Of a DNA stretch of 64,000 nucleotides, positions 61,684 through 64,000 are shown in pieces. The notes beneath the pieces are model-generated. The model did not search any database. It was not told where the DNA came from and worked only from the letters and a program-made list of their open reading frames with translations. How positions within the stretch are numbered: the stretch's first letter is position 1; each line of letters opens with the position of its first letter. The DNA is from DATMFV01 sp035555975 (GTDB lineage Bacteria; Verrucomicrobiota; Verrucomicrobiia; Chthoniobacterales; Chthoniobacteraceae). The position numbers and the translations under genes were made by a program. The stretch is from positions 1 to 64,000 of the forward strand of contig DATMFV010000099.1 in NCBI GenBank assembly GCA_035555975.1, read 5' to 3'.

Positions 61684-62259
61684 ATGCGTTCATTTTTTCA
61701 ACTTGCGGCGCGCGCCGACCGTCCCGGGATCGCGCTCACCCGCCTGGGGCTGATCGTCGTCCTCCTCTGGATCGGCGGGCTCAAGGCCTTCAGGTACGAG
61801 GCGGACGGGATCGTCCCCTTCGTCGCCAACAGCCCGACAATGAGCTTCTTTTACAAATTCCCCGCCCCGGAATACCGCAACCATATGAACCCCGAGGGGA
61901 AACTCGTCCCGGAAAACCGGCAGTGGCACGAGGAGAACCGCACCTACCTTTTCTCCTACGGGCTTGGGAGCGTGATCGTCGCCTACGGCCTGATGCTCTG
62001 CTGCCACCCGTGGCGGCCCGGCATCGCCGCCGTCGGCAGTTTTCTGGTGATCATCATGTCGCTGGTGACGCTCTCCTTTCTGATCACCACGCCGGAAACC
62101 TGGGTCCCCGCACTGGGCGATGCCGAGCACGGTTTCCCGTACCTGAGCGGCAGGGGGCGGCTAGTCATCAAGGACGCCATCATGCTCGGGGCCGCCATGG
62201 TGACGATGGCCGACTCCGCGCGGGTTTACCTGAAAAGAGCGGCTCGCCCCAACACTTAA
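61684..62259 (+). CDS. DUF417 (YkgB/RclC-like) inner membrane protein
   Basis: The 191 residues have four predicted membrane helices (e.g. LTRLGLIVVLLWIGGLKAF, GLGSVIVAYGLMLCCHPW, VGSFLVIIMSLVTLSFLITT). The region LWIGGLKAFRYEADGIVPFVANSPTMS is the DUF417 signature. RclC of this family is part of the reactive-chlorine defence in E. coli. The function here is by family and by the adjacent AraC gene. Confidence 0.85.
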   Translation: MRSFFQLAARADRPGIALTRLGLIVVLLWIGGLKAFRYEADGIVPFVANSPTMSFFYKFPAPEYRNHMNPEGKLVPENRQWHEENRTYLFSYGLGSVIVAYGLMLCCHPWRPGIAAVGSFLVIIMSLVTLSFLITTPETWVPALGDAEHGFPYLSGRGRLVIKDAIMLGAAMVTMADSARVYLKRAARPNT

Positions 62260-62277
62260 GCTTCCATTCTAAAAAAA

Positions 62278-62324
62278 CCGGATTGACACGATCCGGTCAT
62301 GGCTGTATCTCTGATACTGTATCA
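62278..62324. promoter_or_regulatory. Promoter and overlapping palindromes of the GntR regulator gene
   Basis: TTGACA (62283-62288) and TATCTC (62306-62311) are 17 bases apart. GTATC-tct-GATAC (62305-62317) and TGATAC-t-GTATCA (62312-62324) are overlapping palindromes sharing one GATAC arm, so three half-sites cover the -10. CCGGAT-N7-ATCCGG (62278-62296) also spans the -35. These fit autoregulation by the GntR-type protein starting at 62352. Confidence 0.65.
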
Positions 62325-62351
62325 CGAGCGTAGCAGTACTTCTCTCCTTCC

Positions 62352-63446
62352 ATGCACCGTCCCCAGTCCACCGTCACCGGCCCCAAAGCCCGGATCGTCC
62401 GCACCGCCATCCTTGAAATGCTCCGCACGCAGGGGATCAAGGCGGGGGAAAAGATCGCTTCGGAGCGCGATCTCGCCGCCGGGCTCGGTTTCAACCACCA
62501 GACCGTCCGCCGGGCGCTGGCGGATCTCGTGGCCGACGGCGTTCTGGAAAAGCGGGCGCGGCAGGGGAACTTCGTGCGCGAGGTCGCCCGCCCGACGCCG
62601 CTCGCGATCGCCTTTCCGCCGTACCTACTCAAGGAACATACCTCGCGCCCTTCGACCCGGCTCATCTTCGACGGGATCAACGACACGATCGACCCCGCCC
62701 GGTTTTCCCTCACCTCGCTCTCCTACCGGTACGAATACTTCCTCGAAGATATTGTCCGCTTTGTCGAAGCGCGGGAGATCAGGGGGTTGTTCCTGGTCGG
62801 CGCTTCGCAGATCCGGCCCGAGGAGGTCCGCCGGATCATGGATTACGGGGTCAAGCTGGTGCTTTTGACCCAGCACGCGGCGCTGGCCGCCCTCGGGATC
62901 AGCTCCTTTTACTACGATCCCTCGCTCGCCTTTGCCCAGATCCTTGCCGGGCTGGCGGAACGGGGGCACCGCCAGATCGCCGTCTTCCGGCATCCCTTTC
63001 CCGCCCGGCCGGAGATGAACGCCATCTTTGAAGACGCCTGCGAACGGCACGGTTTTGGCGACCCGCGCAAGGTCGAGGCGATCCTCCCCGACACGCCCGA
63101 GCCGTCGGCGGAGCGCTTTGCCGCCGTCTTCGAACGCCGGCCGCGCCCTACGGCCATCGTCGTGCCCGATGAAATCATCGCCATCCGCGTCTTCCAGGAG
63201 GCGTACCGGCGGCGGCTGTTCATCCCCGATGACTTTTCGCTCGCCGCCTATTCCGACAACGCCCCGGGCGTCTTCCCTGTCCCTCTCAGCGCTCCCGACA
63301 CCCCCTACTGGCACCACCAGATGGTTTCCATGGCGACCCGCCACCTGATGGACGCTCTCGAAGGAAAGCCGCAGGAAGTCGTCCGCTACCCGGTCGGCGG
63401 CGGCGTCCTCTGGCGCGAATCGGTCGCCAACCTCACCCCTGCCTGA
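62352..63446 (+). CDS. GntR HTH plus LacI-type effector-domain regulator, cassette 3
   Basis: Of 364 residues, the N-terminal ~75 are a GntR winged helix (IKAGEKIASERDLAAGLGFNHQTVRRALADL). The rest (~80-360) is a LacI/periplasmic-binding-like ligand domain (TAIVVPDEIIAIRVFQEAY; DDFSLAAYSDNAPGV). This hybrid is like AraR-type sugar regulators. It lies 25 bases upstream of a surface-protein gene, the same position that LacI has in cassettes 1 and 2. Confidence 0.88.
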   Translation: MHRPQSTVTGPKARIVRTAILEMLRTQGIKAGEKIASERDLAAGLGFNHQTVRRALADLVADGVLEKRARQGNFVREVARPTPLAIAFPPYLLKEHTSRPSTRLIFDGINDTIDPARFSLTSLSYRYEYFLEDIVRFVEAREIRGLFLVGASQIRPEEVRRIMDYGVKLVLLTQHAALAALGISSFYYDPSLAFAQILAGLAERGHRQIAVFRHPFPARPEMNAIFEDACERHGFGDPRKVEAILPDTPEPSAERFAAVFERRPRPTAIVVPDEIIAIRVFQEAYRRRLFIPDDFSLAAYSDNAPGVFPVPLSAPDTPYWHHQMVSMATRHLMDALEGKPQEVVRYPVGGGVLWRESVANLTPA

Positions 63447-63471
63447 TCTCATCCCAACTCCTGCTCTCACC

Positions 63472-64000
63472 ATGAAAACACCCCCGCTGCTCGCCTGTAC
63501 CGCCCTGCTTCTCCTCCAGAGCGCCCTTTTCGCCCAGGATCTTTACTGGAACCCGCAAGGCGGCTCGACCGACTGGAACACCACGGCCCAGAACTGGAGT
63601 GAAACCGAGGTCCCTTCCGCCTGGCAGGGGTGGCCCGCCATCTCCGGTTACACCGGCATCGCCCGTTTTACGGCCAACGGCGGGGAGGTCAACGTCGGCG
63701 ACGGCCTGTTTACAGGGGGGCTCGCCTTTGAAACTCCCGGGGTCGCCCTCTCCTCTGCGGCAGAATCCACTTTGACCCTTGCCGGGAGCGCTCCGGAGAT
63801 CGAGGTTGCCACGGGCCTCACCGCCACCCTCGGGGCCAACCTGCGCCTGATGAGCCAGAGCAAGACCTTCACCAAAACCGGCGCCGGTACGCTGGAGATC
63901 ACCTACTCCCACGGCACGGACAAATACCTCGGCCCGGTCAGTTCCACGACGCAGGGGGCCAAAATCACCATCGCCGAAGGGACGCTGCGGGTGACCGGCA
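63472..64000 (+). CDS. Beta-strand-repeat surface protein, cassette 3 (3' end outside window)
   Basis: The frame is open from ATG 63472 to the window end, giving 176 residues. The signal peptide ends LLLLQSALFAQ. The mature N-terminus (LYWNPQGGSTDWNTTAQNWS) is the W-N-P-x-G-G-x-G-x-W start typical of autotransporter-associated beta-strand repeat proteins. FTKTGAGTLEITYSHG and TIAEGTLRVTG are repeat units of that class. A PEP-CTERM tail is expected by analogy with 14883 but lies outside the window. Confidence 0.8.
   Translation, partial: MKTPPLLACTALLLLQSALFAQDLYWNPQGGSTDWNTTAQNWSETEVPSAWQGWPAISGYTGIARFTANGGEVNVGDGLFTGGLAFETPGVALSSAAESTLTLAGSAPEIEVATGLTATLGANLRLMSQSKTFTKTGAGTLEITYSHGTDKYLGPVSSTTQGAKITIAEGTLRVTG

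Overview
The window is a high-GC stretch of a bacterial chromosome that looks like Verrucomicrobiota, probably an Opitutae-type organism. The lineage is inferred from gene content, because no rRNA or other marker gene is present. The supporting features are PEP-CTERM proteins together with an exosortase and EpsI, several H-x9-DG type pseudopilins, a DUF4838 glycosidase-like protein, LacI/GntR regulators that head glycan operons, DUF5069, a SufCBD cluster preceded by a Fur-family regulator, and weak or absent Shine-Dalgarno sequences. No tRNA, rRNA, CRISPR array or prophage was seen. Genes are tightly packed and no gene-free stretch exceeds about 300 bases.

Layout. 1-0.8 kb: the 3' end of a TonB-like protein. 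0.9-9.7 kb: a metal-efflux operon (small Cys protein, CzcC-, CzcB- and CzcA-like RND parts, His/Cys-rich periplasmic protein), then a Zn/Cd-type P1B ATPase. 9.7-13.4 kb, minus strand: GH13 glycosidase, double-cupin protein, MsrA. 13.7-21.0 kb: glycan cassette 1 (LacI, PEP-CTERM protein, pseudopilin, large putative glycosidase, SGNH hydrolase). 21.1-25.4 kb: Fur-like regulator with a PerR-like box, then sufC, sufB, sufD. 25.7-34.9 kb: AhpD-like protein, a 792-residue putative polysaccharide-active enzyme divergent from cassette 2 (LacI, PEP-CTERM, pseudopilin, DUF4838), then a putative cysteine-peptidase-like protein. 35.1-39.9 kb: a three-gene carrier-protein/flavoprotein/adenylating-ligase operon convergent with epsI and the exosortase gene. 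40-47 kb: an oxidoreductase, a fused TGT-methyltransferase protein, a K+ channel, a KamA-type radical SAM enzyme, DUF5069. 47-58.9 kb: mostly housekeeping genes on the plus strand (ferredoxin, DUF721, folB, aminopeptidase P, pseudopilin, pheA, two lipoproteins, YhaM-like, apaG, thiD, tonB-exbB-exbD, def, crcB). 59-60.6 kb: a REP-associated transposase (RAYT) with a small partner gene. 60.7-64 kb: AraC regulator, DUF417 membrane protein, then the start of cassette 3 (GntR/LacI hybrid regulator and a beta-strand-repeat surface protein).

How the genes fit together. The most distinctive theme is a repeated cassette in which a sugar-type regulator is followed immediately by an exported, often PEP-CTERM-tagged surface protein, then an H-x9-DG pseudopilin, then a large secreted glycan-active protein. 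It occurs twice in full and once truncated by the window end. Each regulator gene has its own palindromic site, and the exosortase needed to process PEP-CTERM proteins lies in the same window. Other points of interest are the tgt-methyltransferase fusion (two wobble-base tRNA modification activities in one chain), the carrier-protein operon beside the exosortase, an intergenic array of short-loop hairpins at about 48.3-48.6 kb, and a RAYT with palindromic repeats nearby.
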